NCBI RefSeq assembly: GCF_000730565.1
Contig: NZ_BBIQ01000019.1
Coordinates: forward strand, 1-64,000
Direction of reading: 5' to 3'
Length of the DNA: 64,000 nucleotides
From: Pseudomonas fulva NBRC 16637 = DSM 17717
GTDB lineage: Bacteria > Pseudomonadota > Gammaproteobacteria > Pseudomonadales > Pseudomonadaceae
The notes below the pieces were generated by a model. The model made no database searches, was not told where the DNA came from, and saw nothing but the letters and a program-made list of their open reading frames with translations. Positions 24,113-32,169 of this stretch are shown one piece after another. A program made the translations under genes and the position numbers. How positions within the stretch are numbered: the stretch's first letter is position 1; every line of letters starts with the position of its first letter.

Positions 24113-24477
24113 GTCAGGTCAGGATCAGCCGCCAGCACTGGGACAACCTGCTGGGCGAGCTGGATCTGGCCCGACGGCAACGTCATTTGCTGACCTACCG
24201 AGCGCTCATCGAGCGCCTGCAACTGCCAAGTCCTGCCATGCAGACACTGACCGCAGCGCTTGAGTACCTGGCAGTGCTGGATGCGCGTGCCGAACAACCC
24301 CTGCGCAGTTCATTGGTGATCAGCCAGGGTGCCAGCCGCTTGCCGCGCACAGGCTTCTTTGAGTGCGTCGAGCGGTTAGGGCGCTTCACAGGGCCTGTCG
24401 ATGGCATGGAGGCCGCTTCCTGGCATGCCTCTGAAGTCGCACGCGTATTCGAATACACGTATCCCGATCCCGCCTGA
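24109..24477 (+). CDS. Unknown protein coupled to an XRE regulator
   Basis: The 122-residue soluble protein is not one I recognise. It is mostly helical: residues 1-60 are rich in Arg/Leu/Gln (WDNLLGELDLARRQRHLL), followed by a segment with SSLVISQGASRLPRTGFFECVE and a C-terminus ending FEYTYPDPA. There is no signal peptide, membrane helix or recognisable catalytic motif. It overlaps the XRE gene by 4 bp and is closed by a strong bidirectional terminator, so the pair is a closed two-gene unit. Possibilities are an effector or toxin held by the XRE protein or an accessory regulator. Confidence 0.75.
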   Translation: MSQVRISRQHWDNLLGELDLARRQRHLLTYRALIERLQLPSPAMQTLTAALEYLAVLDARAEQPLRSSLVISQGASRLPRTGFFECVERLGRFTGPVDGMEAASWHASEVARVFEYTYPDPA

Positions 24478-24541
24478 TCAGACCCAGCAACGCTGAGCCC
24501 TCCAACCCTTCTCCAGGCGCTCCTACCAATGACCCAAAAAG

Positions 24542-24570
24542 AAAGCCGGGCATCAATGAGCCCGGCTTTT
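24542..24570. terminator. Bidirectional rho-independent terminator
   Basis: A 10-bp perfect stem (AAAGCCGGGC / GCCCGGCTTT, 8-nt loop) with a T-run on the right and an A-run on the left separates the convergent XRE operon and prc. Confidence 0.92.
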
Positions 24571-24625
24571 CTTTACACATCAGGGGAGGGTGGCGAATGG
24601 ATCGTCCCTCCCCAGGGTCTGCCGC

Positions 24626-26707
24626 TTACTTCTTAGCCACCTTGGTGCTGGCGCTGAGGTAATCGATCAGGATGCGCCCGGTTTCCGACAGGTAGGCGTC
24701 GTCTTCCGGCTTGGTGTCTTCATCCTCGGCCGGCAGTGCATCCTCATCTTCTTTCTTCAGCTCCTTGAGCGGTTCCTCGCCCTTGGCCTTGCGACGGATG
24801 TTTTCCAGAGCCAGTTGCTTGGCCTCGACTTCATCGTGACGCGCCCGACGCTCTTGCTCATTGAGGCTGACGGTCTTTTCGGTCATCAGTTTCTGGGTCA
24901 ATGCCAGGCGGTCGCGGATGTAGATGAACTCGGCATCCTTGTCGCTGCGTGCCTGGTGCTGAGCCTTGAGCTGGGCCAGGTAAGGCTTGAAGGGGTCTAC
25001 CGCAGGCTTGACGACAGGACGGATGGTGTCCCATGGCATCGCCTCGGGCAGGGCGCTTTCGCCGATTTCCTTGGTGTCGATGATCGACGGGTAGTCGATG
25101 TCCGGCAATACGCCCTGGTGCTGGGTGCTCTGCCCGGAAACCCGGTAGAACTTGGCCAGGGTCAGCTTGAGCTCGCCATGGTTAAGTGGCTGAATGGTCT
25201 GCACGGTGCCCTTGCCGAAGGTCTGGCCACCAATGATCAACGCGCGGTGATAATCCTGCATGGCGCCAGCGAAAATCTCCGATGCCGAGGCGGACAGGCG
25301 GTTGACTAGCAAGGCCAGCGGCCCCTTGTAGAAGGCACCTGGGTTTTCATCTTCAAGCACATCCACACGGCCATCGCTATTGCGCACCAGCACAGTAGGG
25401 CCTTTTTCGATGAACAGGCTGGTCAGCTCGGTCGCTTCCTGCAGCGAACCACCGCCATTGTTGCGCAAGTCGATGACCACGCCGTCGACTTTCTCTTTCT
25501 GCAGCTCGGTCAGCAGCTTCTTCACGTCACGCGTGGTGCTCTTGTACTCCGGATCACCTGCGCGGTAGGCCTTGAAGTCCAGGTAGAACGCCGGGATCTC
25601 GATAATGCCGAGTTTGTAGTCACGCCCGTCCTGCTTGAGTTTGAGCACGGACTTCTTGGCCGCCTGCTCTTCGAGCTTGACCGCTTCACGCGTGATCGAC
25701 ACGATCTTGCTGGTCTGATCGCTGGGGGCGTTACTCGCCGGGATGATTTCCAGGCGTACCACCGAGCCCTTGGGGCCGCGAATCAGCTTGACCACTTCGT
25801 CCAGGCGCCAGCCGACGACGTCGACCATTTCCTTGTTGCCCTGAGCAACGCCTATGATCTTGTCGGCCGGTGCGACCTGCTTGGTCTTGGCCGCAGGCCC
25901 CGCCGGTACCAGGCGCACGATCTTGACCTGATCGTTGTCGCTTTGCAGCACCGCGCCAATCCCTTCGAGCGACAGGCTCATGTTGATGTCGAAGTTTTCG
26001 GCGTTGTCCGGCGACAGGTAGTTGGTGTGCGGGTCGTAGGACTGGGCAAACGTATTGATGTACGCCTGGAAAATGTCTTCGGCGCGGGTCTGATCCAGGC
26101 GTGCCAGCTGGTTCTTGTAGCGCTTGATCAGGGTTTCCTGAATCTGCTTGGGCTCTTTGCCAGCAATCTTCTGGCGCAGCACCTCGTCCTTGACGCGTTT
26201 ACGCCACAGGTCGTCCAGGGCAGCCTGGTCCTTGAGCCAAGGCGCGTCCTTGCGGTCGATCAGCAAGGTCTCGTTGACCGTGAAGTCGATCTTGTCCACG
26301 CCCTTGTTGAGCTCGGCCAAGGCGAAGTCCAGGCGCTGCTTGACCCGGTCCAGGTAGCGCTTGTAGATGGTGAAGCCAGGGTCGAGGTTGCCGCTTTTGA
26401 GGAAGTCGTCGAACTGCGTCTTCCACTTGTCGAATTCGGCGATGTCGGCGGCGGTGAAATAGCTGCGCGCCGGGTCCAACAGCTTGATGTAGCTGTCGTA
26501 GATGATGACCGAACGGGCGTCATCCAAGGGCGGCTTGCTGTAGTGATGGCGTTTGAGCAGCTCCACCACGTTGAGGCTGGCGACGATTTCGTCGCGGTCC
26601 GGTTGCAGGCTGTCCCATTTGTTGGCGGCCGCCGCATTGCCGCCGAGCGTAAGGCTGCCAAGGCCGATCATCAGTGCCAGGGCGGTGCTGGGTAGGAAAT
26701 GCTTCAT
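24626..26707 (-). CDS. prc: Carboxy-terminal processing protease Prc/Tsp
   Basis: I start at the ATG at 26707, which gives a clean signal peptide (MKHFLPSTALALMIGLG to the NAAAAN site) and 693 residues; an upstream in-frame ATG at 26740 would bury it. The order is an N-terminal lid domain, PDZ domain (about 230-330, within GIGAVLQ...GPKGSVVRLEI), S41 protease core with the Ser/Lys dyad at Ser476 (SASASEIF) and Lys499 (FGKGTV), and a C-terminal helical domain rich in Glu/Lys. Prc is periplasmic and trims or degrades lipoproteins, peptidoglycan hydrolases and, in Pseudomonas, anti-sigma factors linked to alginate control. Confidence 0.95.
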   Translation of the reverse strand: MKHFLPSTALALMIGLGSLTLGGNAAAANKWDSLQPDRDEIVASLNVVELLKRHHYSKPPLDDARSVIIYDSYIKLLDPARSYFTAADIAEFDKWKTQFDDFLKSGNLDPGFTIYKRYLDRVKQRLDFALAELNKGVDKIDFTVNETLLIDRKDAPWLKDQAALDDLWRKRVKDEVLRQKIAGKEPKQIQETLIKRYKNQLARLDQTRAEDIFQAYINTFAQSYDPHTNYLSPDNAENFDINMSLSLEGIGAVLQSDNDQVKIVRLVPAGPAAKTKQVAPADKIIGVAQGNKEMVDVVGWRLDEVVKLIRGPKGSVVRLEIIPASNAPSDQTSKIVSITREAVKLEEQAAKKSVLKLKQDGRDYKLGIIEIPAFYLDFKAYRAGDPEYKSTTRDVKKLLTELQKEKVDGVVIDLRNNGGGSLQEATELTSLFIEKGPTVLVRNSDGRVDVLEDENPGAFYKGPLALLVNRLSASASEIFAGAMQDYHRALIIGGQTFGKGTVQTIQPLNHGELKLTLAKFYRVSGQSTQHQGVLPDIDYPSIIDTKEIGESALPEAMPWDTIRPVVKPAVDPFKPYLAQLKAQHQARSDKDAEFIYIRDRLALTQKLMTEKTVSLNEQERRARHDEVEAKQLALENIRRKAKGEEPLKELKKEDEDALPAEDEDTKPEDDAYLSETGRILIDYLSASTKVAKK

Positions 26708-26850
26708 GCTGATTCGACGTGGGGGCAATTGATCACGCATAGTAGGCCGTCTTTTCCGTTCGCCGGTTCCATAAAAACCGGGCGCATACTGCAAAAAGCC
26801 TGGGCACGGGTGGCCCAGGCTCGGTCATATGATTCAACTATGGAGGCACT

Positions 26851-27813
26851 GTGAAGGCATTGCAAGGCGTTGACGGACATGTCACCTGGGTCGAAGCCGA
26901 ACGTCCGGCGTGTGACGCAGGACAAGTACGCATCCGGGTCGCGGCTGCGGGGTTGAACCGTGCCGATTTGCTGCAGATGAAAGGGCTCTATCCGCCGCCG
27001 CCCGGCGCCAGCCCCTACATGGGCCTGGAATGTGCCGGCGTGATCGCAGAAGTGGGGGCCGGGGCAGCCTGGCGGGTGGGCGACAGGGTGTGCGCACTGC
27101 TGGCCAGCGGTGCCATGGCCGAGGAAGTGATCGTCGATGCGCGGCACGTGCTGCCTGTGCCCGAAGGGCTTAGCCTGCATGAAGCGGCAGCCCTGCCGGA
27201 GGTCTACGCGACGGCGTGGCTGAACATCTTCCAGCTGGGCGGCGTCAAAGCCGGCGAGAAGGTGCTGGTGCACGCCGGTGCCAGCGGCGTGGGGTCGGCT
27301 GCCATTCAACTGTGCAAGGCGTTCGGCAACAGCGTCTGGGTCAGCGTCGGCTCGGCCGAGCGACTGGCGTATTGCCAGGCCCTGGGCGCGGCAGGTGGCG
27401 TGGTGCGCAACCAGAACCTCGATGACCTGGAAGCCATCGGCCCATTCGATGTGATTCTCGACCCGGTCGGCGCCAGCTATGGCGAGCTGAACCTCAAGCT
27501 GCTGGCCCGCGACGGGCGCTGGGTGATCATCGGCGTGATGGGTGGACGCACGTTCGAACTGGACTTGGCCCAGGTCATGGGCAAGCGGGCGCAGATCACG
27601 GGCTCGACCTTGCGCAACCGTGACGATGCGTTCAAGGCCGAACTGTTGAGTGACTTGCACCAGCAAGTCTGGCCGCTGTTTACCGAGGGGCGGTTGTCAC
27701 CGCAGTTGGTTGATACCTACCCGGTGGAGTTCGCCCAGGCAGCCTACGCCGAACTCGAGACCAACCAGGTGTCCGGCAAGCTGGTCATGATCATCGACCC
27801 GAGCCTGGCCTAG
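26851..27813 (+). CDS. NAD(P)H quinone oxidoreductase, PIG3/zeta-crystallin family
   Basis: The 320-residue medium-chain dehydrogenase/reductase starts at a GTG with GGAGG close upstream. An N-terminal GroES-like domain has the NRADLLQMKGLYPPPPGASP signature of the PIG3 group, and the nucleotide-binding domain carries the AGASGVGSAAIQL fingerprint near residues 145-157. No zinc ligands are present, as expected for quinone reductases. It should reduce quinones with NAD(P)H in the cytoplasm. It is divergent from prc and convergent with the HAD phosphatase gene, from which a strong hairpin separates it. Confidence 0.9.
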   Translation: MKALQGVDGHVTWVEAERPACDAGQVRIRVAAAGLNRADLLQMKGLYPPPPGASPYMGLECAGVIAEVGAGAAWRVGDRVCALLASGAMAEEVIVDARHVLPVPEGLSLHEAAALPEVYATAWLNIFQLGGVKAGEKVLVHAGASGVGSAAIQLCKAFGNSVWVSVGSAERLAYCQALGAAGGVVRNQNLDDLEAIGPFDVILDPVGASYGELNLKLLARDGRWVIIGVMGGRTFELDLAQVMGKRAQITGSTLRNRDDAFKAELLSDLHQQVWPLFTEGRLSPQLVDTYPVEFAQAAYAELETNQVSGKLVMIIDPSLA

Positions 27814-27870
27814 TGTCGGGCCCGCTTGCCTGCTCGGGTACTGGCCTCATGGCGCCCTCATAGTCCCTGC

Positions 27871-27892
27871 GGGCCTGCGTGAACGCAGGCCC
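27871..27892. terminator. Bidirectional hairpin between convergent genes
   Basis: A perfect 10-bp stem (GGGCCTGCGT / ACGCAGGCCC) with an effective 4-nt loop lies midway between the quinone oxidoreductase and HAD genes. No T-run follows on either side. Confidence 0.6.
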
Positions 27893-27935
27893 ACGGGGGC
27901 AGGGCAAGCCTTGGCACTGAACAGCGAACGCGGGT

Positions 27936-28589
27936 TCAGTGCCAGCTCAAGATCGGCCAACCGTGGGCTTGCGCATGCTCGCGCAACACAGGGTCCGGGT
28001 TCACGGCACAAGGGTGATCCACCTTCAGCAACAAGGGCAGGTCATTGCGCGAGTCGGAATAGAAGCTCGCGCCCTCCAGGTTTTCCTGCTCCTGGTCCAG
28101 CCAGGCCATCAAGCGGGTGATCTTGCCTTCCTGGTAGGTGAGTACGCCATGGGTAGCCCCGGTATAGACGCCATTGCGGGCCTCCAAGTCGATTGCCAGG
28201 TATTCGTCCACGCCCAGGCGTGCAGCAATCGGTCCAACCAGGTGTACCCCTGACGCAGAAATGATCAGCACCCGGTCCCCGCGCTTGCGATGTTCGGCGA
28301 TGCAGCGGCAGGCATCGCCTAAAATGATCGGTTCGATGACATCTTCCACCCACGGCTCGACCAAGTGTGCGACCTCTTCCAGGGTCCGCCCGGCAATCGG
28401 CTCCAGGCTGAACGCCATGTAATCTTCCATCGCCAGCTCGCCTTTGCTGTAGGCCTCCATGAGCGCGCGGTCACGGCGCAAGAACGTGTCACCATCCACC
28501 CACCCCAGCCGGGCCATGTGTTCGCTCCACAGTGACGCGCAGTCGCCGTGAATCAGGGTTTCGTCCAGATCGAAAATGGCTAGCGCCAT
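27936..28589 (-). CDS. HAD-IB family phosphatase
   Basis: The 217-residue enzyme has the HAD motifs in order: nucleophile Asp7 and acid Asp9 in IFDLDETL, motif II Ser in LIISASG, a Lys in motif III (EGKITR), and motif IV as SDSRNDLPLL. The helical C1 cap between motifs I and II places it with the phosphoserine-phosphatase-like IB group. It starts 12 bp after the ABC ATPase gene on the same strand and so is the last gene of the transport operon. It likely removes phosphate from a small phosphomonoester, perhaps the product of the operon's phosphodiesterase (inference). Confidence 0.88.
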   Translation of the reverse strand: MALAIFDLDETLIHGDCASLWSEHMARLGWVDGDTFLRRDRALMEAYSKGELAMEDYMAFSLEPIAGRTLEEVAHLVEPWVEDVIEPIILGDACRCIAEHRKRGDRVLIISASGVHLVGPIAARLGVDEYLAIDLEARNGVYTGATHGVLTYQEGKITRLMAWLDQEQENLEGASFYSDSRNDLPLLLKVDHPCAVNPDPVLREHAQAHGWPILSWH

Positions 28590-28601
28590 ACATGCATCTC
28601 C

Positions 28602-29591
28602 TTAAGCCACTTCCCGTAGCGCACTGGGGTCTATCGACACGCTGACCCGCTGACCGTCGGCATGCAGGTCGGCGGGTGAGCGGTTGAGCACATCCACCAC
28701 CAGCTCTACCTCGCGTACCTGCACCCGATAACGTATCACGTTGCCCAGCAGGCTGTGACTGCGCACCTGGGCGTCGAGTTCGCCGTGCAGACCCAGTGTG
28801 ATGGATTCTGGGCGTATGGCCAGGCGCCCGGTGACAGGCCGCTGCAGCAGGCGGCTGGCACTGTCGGCGTCCAGCAGGTTGTAATTGCCGATGAAACCGG
28901 CGGCAAACAGGTCCACCGGGGCCGTGTAGAGAGTCTCTGCATCACCGCTTTGCACGATACGGCCCTGATTCATCAGGAAGATGCGGTCTGACAGCGTCAA
29001 GGCCTCTTCCTGGTCATGGGTAACGAAGATCGTGGTCAAACCCAGTTCCCTCTGGATGGCGCGGATCTGTTCACGCAGGTGTTTGCGAATACGCGCATCG
29101 AGCGCCGAAAGCGGCTCGTCCAGCAACAGCAGTCGGGGGCGGGTGACCAGGGAGCGGGCCAGGGCGACGCGCTGGCATTGCCCGCCAGACAACTGGTGAG
29201 GGTAACGTGCGGCGAAGTCATTCAATTCCACCAGCTGCAATGCCTCGCGCACCCGTGCCTGGCTTTCATCACCCCTGACCTTCTGCATGCGCAGCCCGAA
29301 GGCGACATTCTGCTCCACCGTCATGTTGGGAAACAGCGCGTAGCTCTGGAAGACCATGCCGATACCGCGCTTCTGCGGGCTCTGCGGCACGATGTCGATG
29401 CCGTCGAGCAGGATCTGCCCGCTGTCAACGGGCGTGAGCCCGGCGATGCAGCGCAGCAGCGTGGACTTGCCGCACCCTGAGGGGCCGAGCAGGGTGATGA
29501 ACTCGCCCCGTTCGATCTGGCAATCGATCTGGCTGAATACCGGGCTACCGGCGTAGCTTTTTTGCAGGTTGCGTACGCTGACGTAGCTCAT
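28602..29591 (-). CDS. ABC transporter ATP-binding protein (PotA/FbpC/PhnT type)
   Basis: The 329-residue ATPase has Walker A GPSGCGKST (about residues 37-45), the signature LSGGQCQRVALAR, Walker B LLLLDEPLSAL and the switch His in FVTHDQEEAL. After residue 240 comes a C-terminal TOBE-type regulatory domain, as in importers of iron, polyamines and aminoethylphosphonate. It pairs with two permeases directly upstream (1 bp gap) and a binding protein at the head of the operon. The Cys in the signature (usually Gln/Arg-Gln context, here GGQCQR) is a minor variation. Confidence 0.93.
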   Translation of the reverse strand: MSYVSVRNLQKSYAGSPVFSQIDCQIERGEFITLLGPSGCGKSTLLRCIAGLTPVDSGQILLDGIDIVPQSPQKRGIGMVFQSYALFPNMTVEQNVAFGLRMQKVRGDESQARVREALQLVELNDFAARYPHQLSGGQCQRVALARSLVTRPRLLLLDEPLSALDARIRKHLREQIRAIQRELGLTTIFVTHDQEEALTLSDRIFLMNQGRIVQSGDAETLYTAPVDLFAAGFIGNYNLLDADSASRLLQRPVTGRLAIRPESITLGLHGELDAQVRSHSLLGNVIRYRVQVREVELVVDVLNRSPADLHADGQRVSVSIDPSALREVA

Positions 29592-29592
29592 G

Positions 29593-30387
29593 TCAGGTCT
29601 TGTCCTTGTTCAAGCGGTTGGCGACCCACGTCAGGATCAGCACGAAGGCGAAATAGGAGATCACCAGCGCACTGTTGAAGTGGCCGCTGCTGTTGCGCAT
29701 GTTGTTGAGGTACACCTGCAGGGTCTCGTAGCGCGTGCCCACCAGCAGGTTGGCGAACACGAACTCCCCGAACAGGAACGAGAACGACAGCAGCAGGGCC
29801 ACCATCAGGCCCTTGCGCAGGTTGGGGAGTACCACCAGCAAAGCCGCCTGCCAGGTGCTGGCGCCCAGCAACTGCGCCGCGTCCATCAGGTCGCGCAGAT
29901 TGATGGCCTGCAGGTTGTTGGTGATGGCCCGGTACATGAAGGGCAGGGCGATGGTGAAGTAGCAGCCGATCAGAATCCACGGTGTCCCCACCATGGCCAT
30001 CGGCCCACTGCCATACAGTTGCAGCAACCCCACCGACGACACCACAGGTGGTACGGCAAACGGCAGCAGGATCAGGACATTCATCAACGCGTCGAGCCGG
30101 GGGAAGTGATAGTGCACCACGAACAGCAGTGGCAGGATCAGCACGACCGACAGCAGCAGCGCGCCGACGCACACCAGCAGCGACTGGCCGAATGCCGCCA
30201 GAAAGCGCGGCTCGCTCCACAACGCCACGTACCACTTCAGGGTCAGGCCGCTGGGAAGCAGGGTGGCCGACCAACTGGTGGCCAGGGAGTAGAGCAGGGT
30301 GCCGGCCAGTGGCATCAGCAAAATCAGAAACAGCAGGTAGACCACGGCGCGGTGGTACCAGCCGCCTCCTTTGGGGTCAGCGCGCAT
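29593..30387 (-). CDS. ABC transporter permease
   Basis: The 264-residue membrane protein has six predicted helices. The coupling segment for the ATPase is the LMDAAQLLGASTWQAALLVVLPNLRKG stretch (read as DAAQLLGASTWQA), the EAA-like loop of the binding-protein-dependent permeases. It overlaps the preceding permease by 11 bp and stops 1 bp before the ATPase gene, so translation of the three is coupled. With its partner it forms the heterodimeric channel of the importer. Confidence 0.92.
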   Translation of the reverse strand: MRADPKGGGWYHRAVVYLLFLILLMPLAGTLLYSLATSWSATLLPSGLTLKWYVALWSEPRFLAAFGQSLLVCVGALLLSVVLILPLLFVVHYHFPRLDALMNVLILLPFAVPPVVSSVGLLQLYGSGPMAMVGTPWILIGCYFTIALPFMYRAITNNLQAINLRDLMDAAQLLGASTWQAALLVVLPNLRKGLMVALLLSFSFLFGEFVFANLLVGTRYETLQVYLNNMRNSSGHFNSALVISYFAFVLILTWVANRLNKDKT

Positions 30388-31216
30388 GGTAGCTCCTTTT
30401 CAACAACCATTGATGCACCACGGTAACCACCGTCATCAGCCCTACCAGCACCATTGCCAGGGCACTGGCAAGGTTCGGATCGAGGCTGATGTCGCCGGCC
30501 ACCAGGCCCGCGATGCGTATGGGCAGTACGTTGAAGTTACCGGTGGTCAGGGCATAGACCGTGGCGTAGGCGCCCAGGGCATTGGCCAGCAGGATGACGA
30601 AGGTGCCCAGCAGCGCCGGGGCCAGCACCGGCAGCCCGATGTGCCGCCAGAACTGCCAGTGATTGGCGCCCAGCAGCGCAGCCGACTCGCGCCAGTCTTC
30701 GCGCAGCGCGTCGAAGGCCGGGTACAGCAGCAGGACACCCAAGGGGATCTGGAAATAGGTGTACACCAGGATCAGCCCGCTCTTGGAGTAGATGCTGAAG
30801 TCTTCCAGCAGGCCCATCTGCTTGAGCAACAAGGTCAATGCGCCGTTGAAGCCGAGCAGGATGATGAACGCGAACGCCAGCGGCACGCCGGCAAAATTGC
30901 TGGTCATGTTGGCAAAGGCACTGACGAAGTCGCGCAGCCGCGAGTCCACCTGACGCAGCGAATAGGCGCCCAGGGTCGCGATGATGATGCCGAACAGGCT
31001 GGACCAGAAGCTGATCTCCAGGCTGCGTTGCAGGGCTTGCAGGTAGAACTTGGAGGCGAACACCTTGCTGAAGTTGTCCATGCCCCAACCCGCCTCCGAC
31101 TGCAGGCTGCTCAGCGCCACCCAGGCCAGCGGGGCGATCTGGAAGATCACGAAAACGGCAGCGAAGGGCACTAGGCACAGCAACGCCAGGTAACGGCCAC
31201 GAGGCGATTGGCTCAT
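30377..31216 (-). CDS. ABC transporter permease
   Basis: The 279-residue membrane protein has six predicted helices and an EAA-like loop at WRESAALLGANHWQFWRHIG. It is the first of two permease subunits of the organophosphorus-type importer; its start overlaps the stop of the phosphodiesterase gene by 4 bp and its end overlaps the second permease by 11 bp. The tight overlaps indicate fixed stoichiometry of phosphodiesterase and transporter synthesis. Confidence 0.92.
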   Translation of the reverse strand: MSQSPRGRYLALLCLVPFAAVFVIFQIAPLAWVALSSLQSEAGWGMDNFSKVFASKFYLQALQRSLEISFWSSLFGIIIATLGAYSLRQVDSRLRDFVSAFANMTSNFAGVPLAFAFIILLGFNGALTLLLKQMGLLEDFSIYSKSGLILVYTYFQIPLGVLLLYPAFDALREDWRESAALLGANHWQFWRHIGLPVLAPALLGTFVILLANALGAYATVYALTTGNFNVLPIRIAGLVAGDISLDPNLASALAMVLVGLMTVVTVVHQWLLKRSYHAR

Positions 31217-32019
31217 TTGAGCAACTCCCGGCAGACCGATTTGTCGTGAGCGGCGCCAAGCAACTCACAGATGGTCCCGCACAGGTCGGTCTGCAGTGGC
31301 TTGGCCGATGGGTCGAGGCTGAAGGCTGCGCCGAACACGAACAGGGGTACTTCGCGCTCTTCGGCCAGCAGCCCGTTGTGCGAGCGATCGTTGTTCATGC
31401 CATGGTCGGCGGTCACCAGCACTTGATAGCCCTCGTCGAGCCACCTGGGCAGGTAATCGGCCAGCAGGATGTCCGCGCTGCGGGCAGCATTGCGGTATTG
31501 GCTGCTGTCTAGCCCATGGTGGTGGCCCACATCGTCGATGCTCATCGGGTGCACCAGCAGGAAGTTGGGCGCATGGCGCCGGCGCAGGTATTCGCCGTCC
31601 GCCAGCAGGTGTGAATCGGGGTAGCGATCGTCCCAGTAGAACAACCCGTGCTGGATGGGCAACTTGGGGGCGTGGGTATGCCGGTCACGCTGGGGGTCGA
31701 ACGGGGAGCGGTTGTAGAGCTCGCTCATCCAGTGATAGGCCGCCGCTGCCGTGCCCAGGTTGGCCTCGCGGGCGTAGTGGAACACGCTGCGCTGGTTGGA
31801 AAGCCGGTTGACGTTGTTGTGCACGATGCCGCTGTCGATAGGGGGCACACCCGTGAGAATGCACTCGTACAGCGGACGGGACAGCGACGGCAACTCGCAC
31901 TCCATGCGGTAAAGCGCGGCGCGGTCGGCCTCGACATAGGCGTGCAAGTGGCCCATGGCGTGGTGGGCAACCTGATAGTTCAGCCCGTCCAACAGCACCA
32001 GGATGACGTTGTGGCTCAT
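31213..32019 (-). CDS. Cytoplasmic alkaline-phosphatase-superfamily phosphodiesterase
   Basis: From the ATG at 32019 (GGAG at 7-nt spacing) the product has 268 residues and no signal peptide, although the frame stays open to 32166. It follows the nucleotide pyrophosphatase/phosphodiesterase pattern: first metal Asp11 in LLDGLN, nucleophile at Ser45 in ELPSLSRP (Thr in most family members), a TGVPPIDSGIVHNN segment, then metal ligands in IDDVGHHHG and TADHGMNN. It should hydrolyse a phosphodiester or phosphonate in the cytoplasm. Sitting between the binding protein and permease genes, it most likely acts on the imported substrate. Small for the superfamily, so it lacks the usual inserted domains. 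Confidence 0.88.
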   Translation of the reverse strand: MSHNVILVLLDGLNYQVAHHAMGHLHAYVEADRAALYRMECELPSLSRPLYECILTGVPPIDSGIVHNNVNRLSNQRSVFHYAREANLGTAAAAYHWMSELYNRSPFDPQRDRHTHAPKLPIQHGLFYWDDRYPDSHLLADGEYLRRRHAPNFLLVHPMSIDDVGHHHGLDSSQYRNAARSADILLADYLPRWLDEGYQVLVTADHGMNNDRSHNGLLAEEREVPLFVFGAAFSLDPSAKPLQTDLCGTICELLGAAHDKSVCRELLK

Positions 32020-32169
32020 TGATGACTCCGCAAAAAACCATCGGGGAAGGGGGCGCTTGCATTGCGCGGAGGCGCGCCGGGGAGTTACTGCTGGCGCGAC
32101 GCCGGCTCGCTGGGGCTGCCATACAGGCGGGACGGCCAGCGTGGCAGCTGGCAGGCCCGTCTGCATGCC

